Below are positions 1-8,325 of a DNA stretch of 25,678 nucleotides, piece after piece. Within the stretch, counting starts at the first letter, position 1. Each line of letters begins with the position of its first letter. The notes below the pieces were generated by a model. It saw only the letters and a list, made by a program, of their open reading frames with translations. It did not search any database and had not been told where the DNA came from. Both the position numbers and the translations under genes were made by a program. The stretch spans positions 1 to 25,678 of the forward strand of contig JAEXOU010000024.1 of NCBI GenBank assembly GCA_023439125.1. Direction: 5' to 3'. This DNA is from Bacillota bacterium (GTDB lineage: Bacteria > Bacillota > Clostridia > Lachnospirales > Lachnospiraceae).

Positions 1-135
1 GTCGCCGACACCCGCGGCATCGACCTGATCATCATCGGCTCGCGCGGCTCGGGAGCCCTGGCCGGGCTGCTGGTCGGCAGCCAATCCCAAAAAGTGATCA
101 GCCTGGCCAAATGCCCCGTCATGGTGATCAAATAG
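1..135 (+). CDS. Universal stress protein family, C-terminal end (partial)
   Basis: The first 44 codons are open and end in TAG. They read as the last strand-loop-helix of a universal stress protein (UspA fold), with the hallmark nucleotide-binding loop G-x2-G-x9-G-S visible as GSRGSG...VGS and a final hydrophobic strand CPVMVIK. In this family the loop binds the phosphates of ATP, and the proteins are small cytoplasmic stress proteins. The gene starts outside the window. It is GC-rich and lies left of the tRNA and integrase, so it is probably host backbone rather than island. The family call is fairly sure; the subfamily and any partner domain cannot be judged. Confidence 0.85.
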   Translation, partial: VADTRGIDLIIIGSRGSGALAGLLVGSQSQKVISLAKCPVMVIK

Positions 136-137
136 CG

Positions 138-166
138 TTAACGGAAGTGCATCTTTCGGGTATAAT
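138..166 (+). promoter_or_regulatory. Sigma70-type promoter of the tRNA gene
   Basis: A perfect -10 box TATAAT (161-166) lies 17 bases after a TTAACG -35-like box (138-143, four of six consensus bases). The expected transcription start, near 172, is only a few bases before the tRNA 5' end at 176. The spacing and position fit a tRNA promoter well. Confidence 0.7.
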
Positions 167-175
167 GGTCGCAAC

Positions 176-253
176 GCCCCCGTAGCTCAATTAGGACAGA
201 GCGCCTGACTTCGAATCAGTAGGTTGTGGGTTCGAGTCCCGCCGGGGGCGCCA
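176..253 (+). tRNA. tRNA-Arg, anticodon TCG
   Basis: The sequence folds as a cloverleaf. The acceptor stem is GCCCCCG with CGGGGGC, the D stem GCTC/GAGC, and the anticodon loop CTTCGAA gives anticodon TCG, which reads CGA arginine codons. The T arm is GTGGG-TTCGAGT-CCCGC, the discriminator base is G, and CCA is encoded at 251-253. The anticodon stem has one mismatch at its outer pair. A phage-type integrase gene follows about 110 bases downstream, so the 3' half is a likely integration target. Confidence 0.93.
226..253 (+). other. Putative attachment site (att) in the tRNA 3' end
   Basis: Tyrosine integrases of islands commonly recombine in the T arm and acceptor end of tRNA genes, and the integrase at 367-1596 is adjacent and points toward this tRNA. 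The exact crossover cannot be seen because the matching copy at the other end of the island was not found in the window. This is inferred from layout, not shown by a repeat. Confidence 0.4.
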
Positions 254-257
254 CCAT

Positions 258-296
258 ATGTGGGGGTTCGGAGAGATCCGGCCCCCACATTTACTA
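258..296 (+). terminator. Terminator-like hairpin after the tRNA
   Basis: ATGTGGGGG (258-266) pairs with CCCCCACAT (282-290), giving a 9-bp GC-rich stem with a small inner CGG/CCG pairing. A weak T-rich tail (TTTACT) follows. It most likely ends the tRNA transcript and may also serve the converging integrase transcript. Confidence 0.55.
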
Positions 297-366
297 GATC
301 AAAGGCTTTTTTCCAGAACTTGTTCATAAATTATGCGACTCTTCCTGCAATTTGCCTGCAATTAAT

Positions 367-1596
367 TTAAAGGTCAAAAACCTTGGATGCTGGCCGTTCC
401 GCCGGCTTCGTTGGGCCCACCGGCGGAAGAGCGGGGCCGCCCGCGACCAATCCCTCGATGATTTGCGTAGCCTCTCCCTGCATCGAAGGAACTACATGAG
501 AATAAGTTTCAAGCGTGATACGAATATCCTTATGGCCCAACCGCTCGCTGACAACCTTCGGGTGAACATTGGCCAGAAGCAGGAGGGTTGCGCAAGTGTG
601 CCGGATGTCATGGAAACGAATGATCGGTAAGCCTGCCTTCTTGGTCAGCTTTCGAAAGTCCTTGATCATGTTATTCGGATCGACCGGATTACCTACCAGG
701 TTAGGAAACACCAAATCAAGTTCTTGCCATTTTGCCGCGTTGATCACTTTTTGCATGGTTACCTTTTGTCGCTGCTGCTTCAACCGCTTCACCGTCTCCG
801 GCCCGATTGGGATGAGTCTTCTGCTCTTGTCGGTTTTTGGAGCCTTGAAGACGTACCTTGGCTCCCCTTCTTGGGGATGGTCCAGCCATTGGAGCTGGTG
901 GCTGATCGAGATATGTCCGTTGGCTTCATCTAAGCCAACATCGGACCATAACAGGCCGAGCAGTTCTCCTTCTCTCATGCCAGTCACAAGCGCCAGGTAG
1001 TAAAGATGTTCATACCAACTTCCTTCAGCCGTGCGCAAAAAAGTGTGGGTTTCATCTCTGGTCCAAGTTGGTCCCCTCTTTGGTTCATAAACAATCTTAA
1101 ATCCTGCCTTTGCAGGATTATTGGTAATAATTCTTCTTGCAACCAGATAAGCAAAAAACTTGTGCAGGGTCGTCAAAATATATTTCTGGGTGCGCAGGCC
1201 AAGGTTTTTCGCCTTCGCCGCATTCAGAATGGCATCGACGTGCTCTGGACGAAAATCCATCACTTTTTGACGGGGCTTGATGTAAGGCAGGATATGCAGT
1301 CGAGTCACCTCGCCGTAGCGGGCATAGGTTTTGGGCTGCCAGGAGTCCTTTCCATTTTCCAGCCATTTGCTCAACCCGTCCACAACAGTCAACCGGCTGC
1401 CATCGCTCGTCAGGCCGGCATCCACCTGGTTTTGCATGTCCCGAACCCATTTCAACGCAGCAGTGCGGGTTTCAAAAGTCTTGGTGACCCGTTTGCCATC
1501 CACGCTGACCTGGGCCTCCCACTTGCCCCGATCCTTTCGCTCGCGTATGGAACCTTCGTTGTTGCCGCGCCTTGAATTCTTTGGTTGATCTGTCAT
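367..1596 (-). CDS. Phage-type tyrosine integrase of the island
   Basis: This is a site-specific DNA recombinase of about 409 residues, the usual length for phage and ICE integrases. Residues about 15-60 look like the AP2-type arm-binding domain (SIRERKDRGKWEAQV), about 65-165 like the SAM-like core-binding domain, and the rest is the catalytic domain. The catalytic set is visible: R208 in TGMREGE, H329 and R332 in HDIRH, H355 in LGHKD, and nucleophile Y365 in ETYSHV. I chose the ATG at 1596 because AGGAGA lies about 6 bases upstream; a TTG at 1638 would extend the protein but has no such site. A near-consensus promoter (1654-1682) precedes it. Its closeness to the tRNA-Arg suggests that it integrates and excises the island there. 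Confidence 0.93.
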   Translation of the reverse strand: MTDQPKNSRRGNNEGSIRERKDRGKWEAQVSVDGKRVTKTFETRTAALKWVRDMQNQVDAGLTSDGSRLTVVDGLSKWLENGKDSWQPKTYARYGEVTRLHILPYIKPRQKVMDFRPEHVDAILNAAKAKNLGLRTQKYILTTLHKFFAYLVARRIITNNPAKAGFKIVYEPKRGPTWTRDETHTFLRTAEGSWYEHLYYLALVTGMREGELLGLLWSDVGLDEANGHISISHQLQWLDHPQEGEPRYVFKAPKTDKSRRLIPIGPETVKRLKQQRQKVTMQKVINAAKWQELDLVFPNLVGNPVDPNNMIKDFRKLTKKAGLPIIRFHDIRHTCATLLLLANVHPKVVSERLGHKDIRITLETYSHVVPSMQGEATQIIEGLVAGGPALPPVGPTKPAERPASKVFDL

Positions 1597-1629
1597 GGTC
1601 TCTCCTGCACTTCTTATAAAGTCATTATC

Positions 1630-1647
1630 TGTTCGCAATTATGAACA
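1630..1647. promoter_or_regulatory. Candidate operator, TGTTC-N8-GAACA
   Basis: An inverted repeat with TGTTC at 1630-1634 and GAACA at 1643-1647 covers the predicted integrase transcription start. It lies between the integrase and the divergent XRE regulator. A related 9-mer, TGTTCATAA, occurs at 321-329 past the 3' end of the integrase gene and in the opposite orientation here (1639-1647), so arm-type integrase binding is an alternative reading. The role is inferred. Confidence 0.35.
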
Positions 1648-1653
1648 TACACG

Positions 1654-1682
1654 AGTATATTTTGAGCCGATAGGAATGTCAA
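1654..1682 (-). promoter_or_regulatory. Integrase promoter, TTGACA-17-TATACT
   Basis: On the minus strand a perfect -35 box TTGACA (1677-1682) and a -10 box TATACT (1654-1659) are separated by exactly 17 bases. Transcription should start near 1647, leaving a leader of about 50 bases before the integrase ATG. The -35 box abuts the start codon of the divergent regulator at 1686, so the two genes share a compact control region. Confidence 0.7.
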
Positions 1683-1685
1683 GCT

Positions 1686-2081
1686 ATGCCCCATGTAAGT
1701 CGTAAACCTTCACCTCAGAAAACCGCACCCTTGATAAAAACGGTCAAAAGTTTTATGGAAGCAAGGAATTTATCCTTGCGAAAAACAGCACTCGGCATTG
1801 GGATCGGTGCTTCCCATCTTTCAGAGATATTGAATGGTGAAAAGGTACCCGATGCCGGCGTGTGCAATGCCATCGCCGACTTCCTGGGCATTCCGCGCGT
1901 CCAGGCCTACGGGCTGGCCGGCTGGCTGAACCTGGACGAACAAGACGATCCGGCTGTGACGACCCTCCTGGCTCCTTTCGCCAGCTCCCCCGAACAACTT
2001 GCCCAACTGAAATGGATCTATTTCAGCATCGGTGATCGAACCGCCCGTGAAGACTTCCTCCAGTGGATGCAGCAGCGCTAG
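1686..2081 (+). CDS. XRE-family (Cro/CI-type) regulator
   Basis: This is a protein of 131 residues with a Cro/CI-type helix-turn-helix at about residues 28-75 (LRKTALGIGIGASHLSEILNG, then IADFLGIP). Proteins of this type bind palindromic operators as dimers. The short C-terminal part (about 90-131) is helical in appearance and may mediate oligomerisation. The gene is divergent from the integrase, and its start overlaps the integrase -35 region, so a role in repressing integrase is a natural guess. The ATG at 1686 has an AGGA about 10 bases upstream. It looks paralogous to the regulator at 2441-2857: both share an S-L-R-x-x-A-L stretch and an LAGW motif after the HTH. Confidence 0.8.
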   Translation: MPHVSRKPSPQKTAPLIKTVKSFMEARNLSLRKTALGIGIGASHLSEILNGEKVPDAGVCNAIADFLGIPRVQAYGLAGWLNLDEQDDPAVTTLLAPFASSPEQLAQLKWIYFSIGDRTAREDFLQWMQQR

Positions 2082-2093
2082 CATCCCCACGCC

Positions 2094-2303
2094 TTACAAC
2101 TCGGTGGTCAGGTTCGAGCGGATAAACTTCTCGAGGTCCTGCATGCGGATGCGCTTCGCCCGGCCAAACTGCACAGCCGGTAAAATCCCCTCATTGATCA
2201 GCGCGTACAAATGAGACGTTGAAACCTTCGTTATTGCCGACACTTCCTCTATGGTCAGCAGACGAGGAAGATTTGCTTCGGCTATTGGGTTGATGTTCTG
2301 CAT
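2094..2303 (-). CDS. Excisionase-like small HTH protein
   Basis: This is a protein of 69 residues with the MerR-like winged helix of the excisionase family: LLTIEEVSAITKVSTSHLYALI, then VQFGRAKRIRMQDLEKFI. Such proteins bend DNA to direct an integrase toward excision, or act as small regulators. I chose the ATG at 2303 because GGAGGG lies just upstream and the homology begins there; a longer frame reaching 2477 runs through the promoter and is not credible. A near-consensus promoter lies at 2370-2398. The gene converges on the regulator at 1686, with 12 bases between the two stop codons. Confidence 0.8.
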   Translation of the reverse strand: MQNINPIAEANLPRLLTIEEVSAITKVSTSHLYALINEGILPAVQFGRAKRIRMQDLEKFIRSNLTTEL

Positions 2304-2369
2304 TTTCCCTCCAAATAATGAAATAAGAATTTGGATGTGAACTCTATATGGTCGTTCAAATTCAATGCT

Positions 2370-2398
2370 ATAATAGCACCAGAAAAACAAAGAGTCAA
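2370..2398 (-). promoter_or_regulatory. Promoter of the excisionase-like gene, TTGACT-17-TATTAT
   Basis: On the minus strand TTGACT (2393-2398) and TATTAT (2370-2375) are separated by 17 bases. Transcription should start near 2363, about 60 bases before the ATG at 2303. AATAGCAC occurs at 2372-2379, over the -10 box, and again at 2412-2419, exactly 40 bases further on; this is a possible operator pair. The perfect TATAAT at 2369-2374 on the plus strand overlaps and could serve the divergent gene at 2441, but no good -35 box was seen for it. Confidence 0.65.
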
Positions 2399-2440
2399 GC
2401 ATAAATGCAAAAATAGCACTAATTCCGCATGGAGAAACAA

Positions 2441-2857
2441 ATGGAAACACCCTTTGCAAAAGCAAAACGTCAGGCACTCAACGCCGAGCTCGATCTAGAC
2501 ACACTCATCCAGCGAATCACTCGGTTGCTTGAATTGCGCAACGAATCCCTCCGCGAAGCGGCGCTTCGATCCGGGCTCGACCACCAGGCCTTGCGCCGCA
2601 TCATGGGCGGTCAACGCCCCAACATGATTGCCTGCATCCTTCTGGCGGATCATTTTGGCCTCAACCCGAACGATTTTTTAAAGCTGGCCGGTTGGCCCAC
2701 GCTCAAGGCATTTGATATCCAAATTTCCAGCGCAGAAAACTTACCCGTGGAGGCAGTGGAGGTTGCCAAAGATATCGCCAGGATAGACAATCCGAGAGAG
2801 CGAAGCGAAATATGTGCAGCAATCCGAACATTGCTGGCGAAATATTTTAGGGAATAA
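2441..2857 (+). CDS. XRE-family regulator, second copy
   Basis: This is a protein of 138 residues with a Cro/CI-type HTH at about residues 33-80 (SLREAALRSGLDHQALRRIMGG, then LADHFGLNPNDF) and a helical C-terminus. It resembles the regulator at 1686-2081 in layout and in the LAGW motif, suggesting duplication. Two ATGs are possible. The one at 2429 contains the GGAG that would serve the one at 2441, about 6 bases away, so the downstream start is preferred. It is divergent from the excisionase-like gene and shares its control region, so it may regulate excision. Confidence 0.75.
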   Translation: METPFAKAKRQALNAELDLDTLIQRITRLLELRNESLREAALRSGLDHQALRRIMGGQRPNMIACILLADHFGLNPNDFLKLAGWPTLKAFDIQISSAENLPVEAVEVAKDIARIDNPRERSEICAAIRTLLAKYFRE

Positions 2858-2938
2858 AGGGCACCGCATATTTGATTGATCAGCGTGCGGATTTAAGAGA
2901 TCAGGCAGACAGCGCAAAATCTATTCAGCGAGGATACC

Positions 2939-3217
2939 ATGTGGATCATTGACCCAAACGATCTGGACAAAAGAGAATGGCTGCCCGTGCAAAACGGCGC
3001 GCTAAAAATCGCCGTTGAATTTGACGCTTCCGAACCCGGTTACGAAGACAACATCAAGATGGCGTTCACCGAAGATTGCCCGCCGGAGTTTGCTTTTTTC
3101 AAAGCGGATGAAAGCTCTTTTGGGTTGACTTCCGCCGAGGCGCGCAAGCTGGCGCAGTGGTTGAATGAAGCTGCGGATCGGAATGATCGGTGGATGGCGG
3201 GCAGAGCAGAAAACTAA
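2939..3217 (+). CDS. Hypothetical acidic protein, 92 residues
   Basis: I do not recognise the family. The protein is small and acidic, begins MWIIDPNDLDKREWLPV, and ends in an amphipathic helix with LTSAEARKLAQWLNEAADR. It shows no signal peptide, membrane segment or metal-binding cluster. GAGG lies 6 bases before the ATG, which supports translation. It sits between the second regulator and hsdM and runs in the same direction. A small accessory of the island or a DNA-mimic-like protein are possibilities, but nothing in the sequence decides. Confidence 0.6.
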   Translation: MWIIDPNDLDKREWLPVQNGALKIAVEFDASEPGYEDNIKMAFTEDCPPEFAFFKADESSFGLTSAEARKLAQWLNEAADRNDRWMAGRAEN

Positions 3218-3273
3218 CGGGCGAAAGTTTCCTTCTTACAATTCTCCCCCCCTTCCTTCCCCTCATTCTTTGC

Positions 3274-3306
3274 TATACTATACTCACCCCCGCCGGTCAC
3301 GACCGG
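3274..3306 (+). promoter_or_regulatory. Possible hsdM promoter and operator palindrome
   Basis: Two overlapping TATACT boxes (3274-3279 and 3279-3284) lie in the gap before hsdM, without a convincing -35 box. Immediately downstream is a perfect 14-bp palindrome, CCGGTC-AC-GACCGG (3293-3306). A palindrome just after a -10 box is a typical repressor position, and several R-M operons are autoregulated, but the assignment here is inference. Confidence 0.3.
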
Positions 3307-3340
3307 GGCCGGGCGAGACCATCACACCACAGGGGATTGC

Positions 3341-4925
<1,585 letters not shown>

Positions 4926-4936
<11 letters not shown>

Positions 4937-6116
4937 GACATCGACTATTGGAAAAATTGCTTCTGTGCAAACGGGGCCGTTTGGAAGTCAACTACACAAT
5001 AAGGATTATGTCCTGACTGGTACTCCGATTGTTACCGTCGAACATTTAGGGCAACGGAAAATGAGCCGCGAGAACTTGCCTTGCGTCTCCGAGGCAGATA
5101 CGAAGAGACTTTCCAAATACAAACTGAAATATGGCGATTTGGTATTCAGTCGTGTTGGTTCGGTCGATAGGTGCTCATGGGTGGGTGATGAAGAGGACGG
5201 TTGGTTATTTTCAGGACGCTGCTTACGTGTTCGGCCGAACAACCCCTTAGAAATCTATCATAAGTACCTTTACTACTTCTTCTGCCTAGATTCGACCAAG
5301 GACTATGTCCGAAATGTTGCTGTCGGCGCGACAATGCCTTCAATAAACACCCGTTTGCTGTCCGAGGTTTCAATATCCTTTCCAAGCATTGAGGAACAAA
5401 GGCAAATCGGGGACGCGCTTTCTGCACTCGACGATCGAATCGAGGTTAACCGGGCGATAAATCATCATTTAGAGCAGATGGCGCAAGCAATTTTCAAGTC
5501 GTGGTTCGTGGACTTTGATCCTTGGAGTGGTGACCAACCTTCTGATTGGCGAGAAGGTACACTCAGTGAAATCGCCAATATAACAATGGGGCAATCGCCT
5601 GATGGGGCCAGTTATAACGAGGTAGGACTTGGGTCTGTCTTTTATCAGGGTTGCGCTGATTTTGGTTCTCGCTTTCCTTCCCGTCGGTTGTTCACAACGC
5701 AACCAAAACGTATGGCGGTGAAAGGAGATGTGCTTATTAGTGTTCGCGCCCCTGTCGGCGACTTAAATGTGGCTTTTGAGCATTGTTGCCTCGGTCGTGG
5801 CTTGGCGGCTATTCAGAGCATCAGTGGTTGTCAGTCGTTCATTCTTTATACAATGCTCTCCCTGAAACAGCATTTGGATAGGTTTAACAGCGAAGGCACG
5901 GTGTTCGGCTCTATCAATAAGAATGATATGGCAAATCTACCTGTGCTTATCCCCACTGAGGATGTTATCCGGCAATATGAAGAACTAGTACGTCCGATGG
6001 ATGATGCCATCGAAGCGAATTATGCGGAAAGCTGTAATCTCCAATCTACCCGCGATTCCTTGCTTCCCCGCCTGATGTCCGGTGAGATATCCGTTGCGGA
6101 TGTAGACGCTAAATGA
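4926..6116 (+). CDS. hsdS: Type I restriction-modification specificity subunit HsdS, full length, phase-variable
   Basis: This is the DNA-recognition subunit of the type I system. In 396 residues it has recognition domain 1 (about 1-145), a central conserved helix (about 145-200, with IEEQRQIGDALSALDDRIEVN and MAQAIFKSWFVDF), recognition domain 2 (about 205-345) and a C-terminal conserved helix ending LLPRLMSGEISVADVDAK. The ATG at 4926 is preferred over a TTG at 4920; it lies inside the end of hsdM. The inversion core TAAATCATCATTTA encodes part of AINHHL (177-182) at the junction before domain 2, and a second core in opposite orientation spans the stop codon. Domain 2 is therefore a swappable cassette, and the product shown is only one of several possible specificities. 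Confidence 0.95.
5458..5482 (+). repeat. Inversion site A, inside hsdS; inverted repeat with 8321-8345
   Basis: The 14-bp core TAAATCATCATTTA is at 5458-5471, and the perfect repeat with site D runs 25 bases to 5482. Homology to D begins exactly at the core and continues imperfectly downstream into the MAQAIFKSWF codons. Upstream, the core shares GCGA with site B, so GCGATAAATCATCATTTA is common to A and B. The core has 5-bp arms TAAAT/ATTTA around an asymmetric CATC, which gives the site a direction. Confidence 0.9.
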
Positions 6117-6637
6117 TGATTTATCGCGGTGTTGTTAGCGATTTTGTCATCTATCGCGCTCAGAGTGCGCCCGATTTTGATTTGATCCTCTATTGGCGGC
6201 GCAAGAAACTCAGTATCGTTTAAAACGCTCTGTTGAACGCGTTGCCGGCCTGAACTGCCCACCATAGACTTAATCGCTATGTCTCGCATGAACGGACTCG
6301 TCGCCAAATAGTAAATAAAATCCTTATCACTGACACCAGGCTTTGCCCGCAGTACGATAAATTCTGTCGAACCGAAGCCGACCTCGCCATCCTCAAGGAT
6401 ATTGATCTGAGCGGTCTTGCCATTTTCAAGGCACGGTGTAATCCGCGCCATCAGTGTGTCACCATTTCGGAACTTCGAGCCCCCTTTAAAAGACGCGACC
6501 TCAAAAGCGGGTATGTTCCGAGCAAAAGGCTGCAATTGCTCCATTGCCACTTTCTTCGCCATCGCGCCAACTGGGATGCTTTCACGTGGGTTGAAGTCCA
6601 AAAAATCTTTGGCTTTTACGAGTTCCCAATCCTCCAT
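6020..6637 (-). CDS. Inverted half HsdS (alternative recognition domain 1)
   Basis: This reads as the N-terminal half of a type I specificity subunit: one recognition domain (MEDWELVKAKDFLDFNPRES to about residue 140), then the central helix IEDQIKIGRTLSAIDDKIANNTAINHHL. The frame then enters site B and continues, as an accident of the junction, through the antisense of the hsdS 3' end (ASTSATDIS...), stopping at 6020. I chose the ATG at 6637 because AGGAGG lies 8 bases upstream; a GTG at 6646 is the alternative. It starts 13 bases after the recombinase stop, so the two form an operon. Inversion between sites A and B would fuse it to recognition domain 2 and make a complete second HsdS. As it stands it could still yield a half-length S subunit. 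Confidence 0.85.
   Translation of the reverse strand: MEDWELVKAKDFLDFNPRESIPVGAMAKKVAMEQLQPFARNIPAFEVASFKGGSKFRNGDTLMARITPCLENGKTAQINILEDGEVGFGSTEFIVLRAKPGVSDKDFIYYLATSPFMRDIAIKSMVGSSGRQRVQQSVLNDTEFLAPPIEDQIKIGRTLSAIDDKIANNTAINHHLASTSATDISPDIRRGSKESRVDWRLQLSA
6066..6123 (+). repeat. Inversion site B, at the hsdS 3' end; inverted repeat with 7692-7749
   Basis: The last 50 bases of hsdS plus the core (6110-6123, reversed) match 7692-7749 in inverted orientation over 58 bases with two mismatches by eye. Both copies encode the same C-terminal tail, RLMSGEISVADVDAK. The identity stops at the core on one side, as expected of a recombination junction. Confidence 0.9.
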
Positions 6638-6650
6638 ATTAGCCACCTCC

Positions 6651-7643
6651 TTATCCTATAAATTTCCTGTGCGAATTTTTAACATTGGCCTGATTCACCA
6701 TCGCATAATGCATGGTCGTATCGATCTTAACATGGCCAAGCAATCGCTGCACTTGTTCGATAGGCATTCCCTTGTCTATGGCTCGCGTGGCAAGCGTGCG
6801 CCGGAACTTGTGCGGGTGAACCTTCTGCATATCGGCCCGCTTGCCAATTTTGCGGAGCCGTGTTTCCACGCCGCCTATCAGCAGCCGCTCACGGGGCATA
6901 ATCAGCGATACGAACAGCGCAGGATTGTCGTCGCTCCGGCTGTCGAGATAGTTCTGCAGATGTATTTTCGTGCGGGCATCAAAGTATACCACCCGCTCGC
7001 TGCTGCCTTTTCCGAACACCACACACTCCCGCTCGTGGAAACTGATATCCTCCCGGTTGAGTTGTACCAGTTCACCAACACGCATCCCCGTGGATGTGAG
7101 CAGGTCAATCATCGCCAAATCGCGGATTTCCTCGCAAGCATCCCGAAGCAGTTCCAAGCCCTCATCAGAAAAAGTGTCCTTGATCGTCTTTTCGGTCTTG
7201 ATTTTATGAATACGCCGCATAGGACTTTTTAGGATATAGTCCTCATCTTCAAGCCATCCGAAGAAACTGGAGAAAATCCGGCGCATATTATCAATTGTAA
7301 CCCTACTTGAGCTATGATCATTCTGATAATTCGCCAAATAACCTCGCAGATCGTCGGTGCTGATTTCTCGCACCGGCTTACCCAGTTCGCCGAGCATTTT
7401 CCGGATGGTGGAACTGTAGTATTTCAACGACTTTTCTGAGCAACCCTCAACTCTTTTTGCGGCGATGAATGCGTTGTGGAGTTCGCCACTCTCGACGTCT
7501 TCAGGCGGGGAAGTATTTTGTCGCTCTGCAACCTCTACGCCATGGAGGTGGTAGGTCAATACCCTCCGAAGCTCTTCTAGTTGTGCCGTGGTGAGCACAG
7601 ATGCCATGCTTGCTTGAATATCCGTAATCAGCCTGTCCTTCAT
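6651..7643 (-). CDS. Tyrosine recombinase, likely hsdS invertase
   Basis: This is a XerC/D-like site-specific recombinase of 330 residues. An N-terminal SAM-like core-binding domain (about 50-145) is followed by the catalytic domain with R188 (TGMRVGE), a lysine in the GKGSSERVV hairpin near 212, H278 and R281 (HKFRR), H304 (LGHV) and nucleophile Y313 (MHYAMV). I chose the ATG at 7643 because AGGAGG lies a few bases upstream; the longer frame to 7709 runs back through site C and the neighbouring stop codon. It lacks the AP2-like arm domain of the island integrase, as expected for an invertase. It lies between repeat pairs and upstream of the half hsdS in the same operon. Most likely it recombines the TAAATCATCATTTA sites. 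Confidence 0.92.
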   Translation of the reverse strand: MKDRLITDIQASMASVLTTAQLEELRRVLTYHLHGVEVAERQNTSPPEDVESGELHNAFIAAKRVEGCSEKSLKYYSSTIRKMLGELGKPVREISTDDLRGYLANYQNDHSSSRVTIDNMRRIFSSFFGWLEDEDYILKSPMRRIHKIKTEKTIKDTFSDEGLELLRDACEEIRDLAMIDLLTSTGMRVGELVQLNREDISFHERECVVFGKGSSERVVYFDARTKIHLQNYLDSRSDDNPALFVSLIMPRERLLIGGVETRLRKIGKRADMQKVHPHKFRRTLATRAIDKGMPIEQVQRLLGHVKIDTTMHYAMVNQANVKNSHRKFIG

Positions 7644-7691
7644 TGCTCCTCCTGCCTTTTGGATTGATTCTCGCTTAGGAAGGATGAGAGG

Positions 7692-7749
7692 TAAATCATC
7701 ATTTAGCATCTACATCCGCAACGGATATCTCGCCGGACATCAGGCGGGG
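7692..7749 (-). repeat. Inversion site C; inverted repeat with 6066-6123
   Basis: The core TAAATCATCATTTA is at 7692-7705 on the plus strand. It is followed by the antisense of the shared hsdS C-terminal codons up to about 7749. It differs from site B at two positions by eye. It lies between the start of the recombinase gene and the end of the spare specificity cassette. Confidence 0.9.
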
Positions 7750-8325
7750 TAGAAGCGCGTCGCGTAGATCAGCAAGACGAGCGGATTCTTTCAGGTTATT
7801 GAGTATAGCCTTATAGATGGGTGCAACTTTCTCCTCGAAAACCCATACACTCTCGACGGACGGAGCGGGAACAATCTCACTCTCGAAATCTCGTGTGACG
7901 ATTGCGTCGAACACAGCCCCACTTGCCTTATGTTTTAAGCTCTCAACAGTTTCTAATGCCAGGTGATAAACGAAATGTTGTCCATACCCGGCATTGCCTA
8001 CAAGCGCATAGCAAGATTGATTCATCGCCATTGGAGCACCTGCCATAGCGAGTTTACCTACTGTACCTCGTGCTGTAACAAACACGGTATTCACCGGGTA
8101 AAGCCTACTGTTGCAATTGTTCAAGCCTGATTCAGTGAGGGATTTTTCCGTTGTCAGCACATACGTTGCAATAGCGTCTTTAGGCGTGAAGAATGGTATC
8201 GTACCATTCCAATATTTAGCAGTGTTGGTTTGGGGTGTGCCACCACCCAACACCTGCGCAATGGAAGTAAACGGCTTTGTTGGCTCAAATTCCATGAACC
8301 ATGACTTAAAAATTGCCTGTGCCAT
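7699..8325 (-). CDS. Inverted 5'-truncated hsdS, silent recognition domain 2 cassette
   Basis: The frame starts inside the central conserved helix (MAQAIFKSWFMEF), carries one recognition domain (about residues 18-165, with GGGTPQTNTAKYW and FFTPKDA), and ends with the conserved tail LRDALLPRLMSGEISVADVDAK. It has no recognition domain 1. In frame upstream is only TVNHHLEQ and then a stop, so it is a storage cassette rather than a gene expressed on its own. Its recognition domain differs from that of hsdS while the flanks match closely. Inversion between sites A and D would place it behind recognition domain 1 of hsdS. Confidence 0.88.
   Translation of the reverse strand: MAQAIFKSWFMEFEPTKPFTSIAQVLGGGTPQTNTAKYWNGTIPFFTPKDAIATYVLTTEKSLTESGLNNCNSRLYPVNTVFVTARGTVGKLAMAGAPMAMNQSCYALVGNAGYGQHFVYHLALETVESLKHKASGAVFDAIVTRDFESEIVPAPSVESVWVFEEKVAPIYKAILNNLKESARLADLRDALLPRLMSGEISVADVDAK

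Noticed and set aside
1597..1638. Extended integrase start at TTG 1638
   Set aside because: The ATG at 1596 has AGGAGA at good distance; the extension lies in the promoter leader.
2304..2477. N-terminal extension of the excisionase-like protein
   Set aside because: It covers the promoter and the start of the divergent regulator, and has no homology-like content.
7644..7709. Extended recombinase start at ATG 7709
   Set aside because: It runs back through inversion site C and the tail of the spare hsdS cassette; the ATG at 7643 has a strong AGGAGG.
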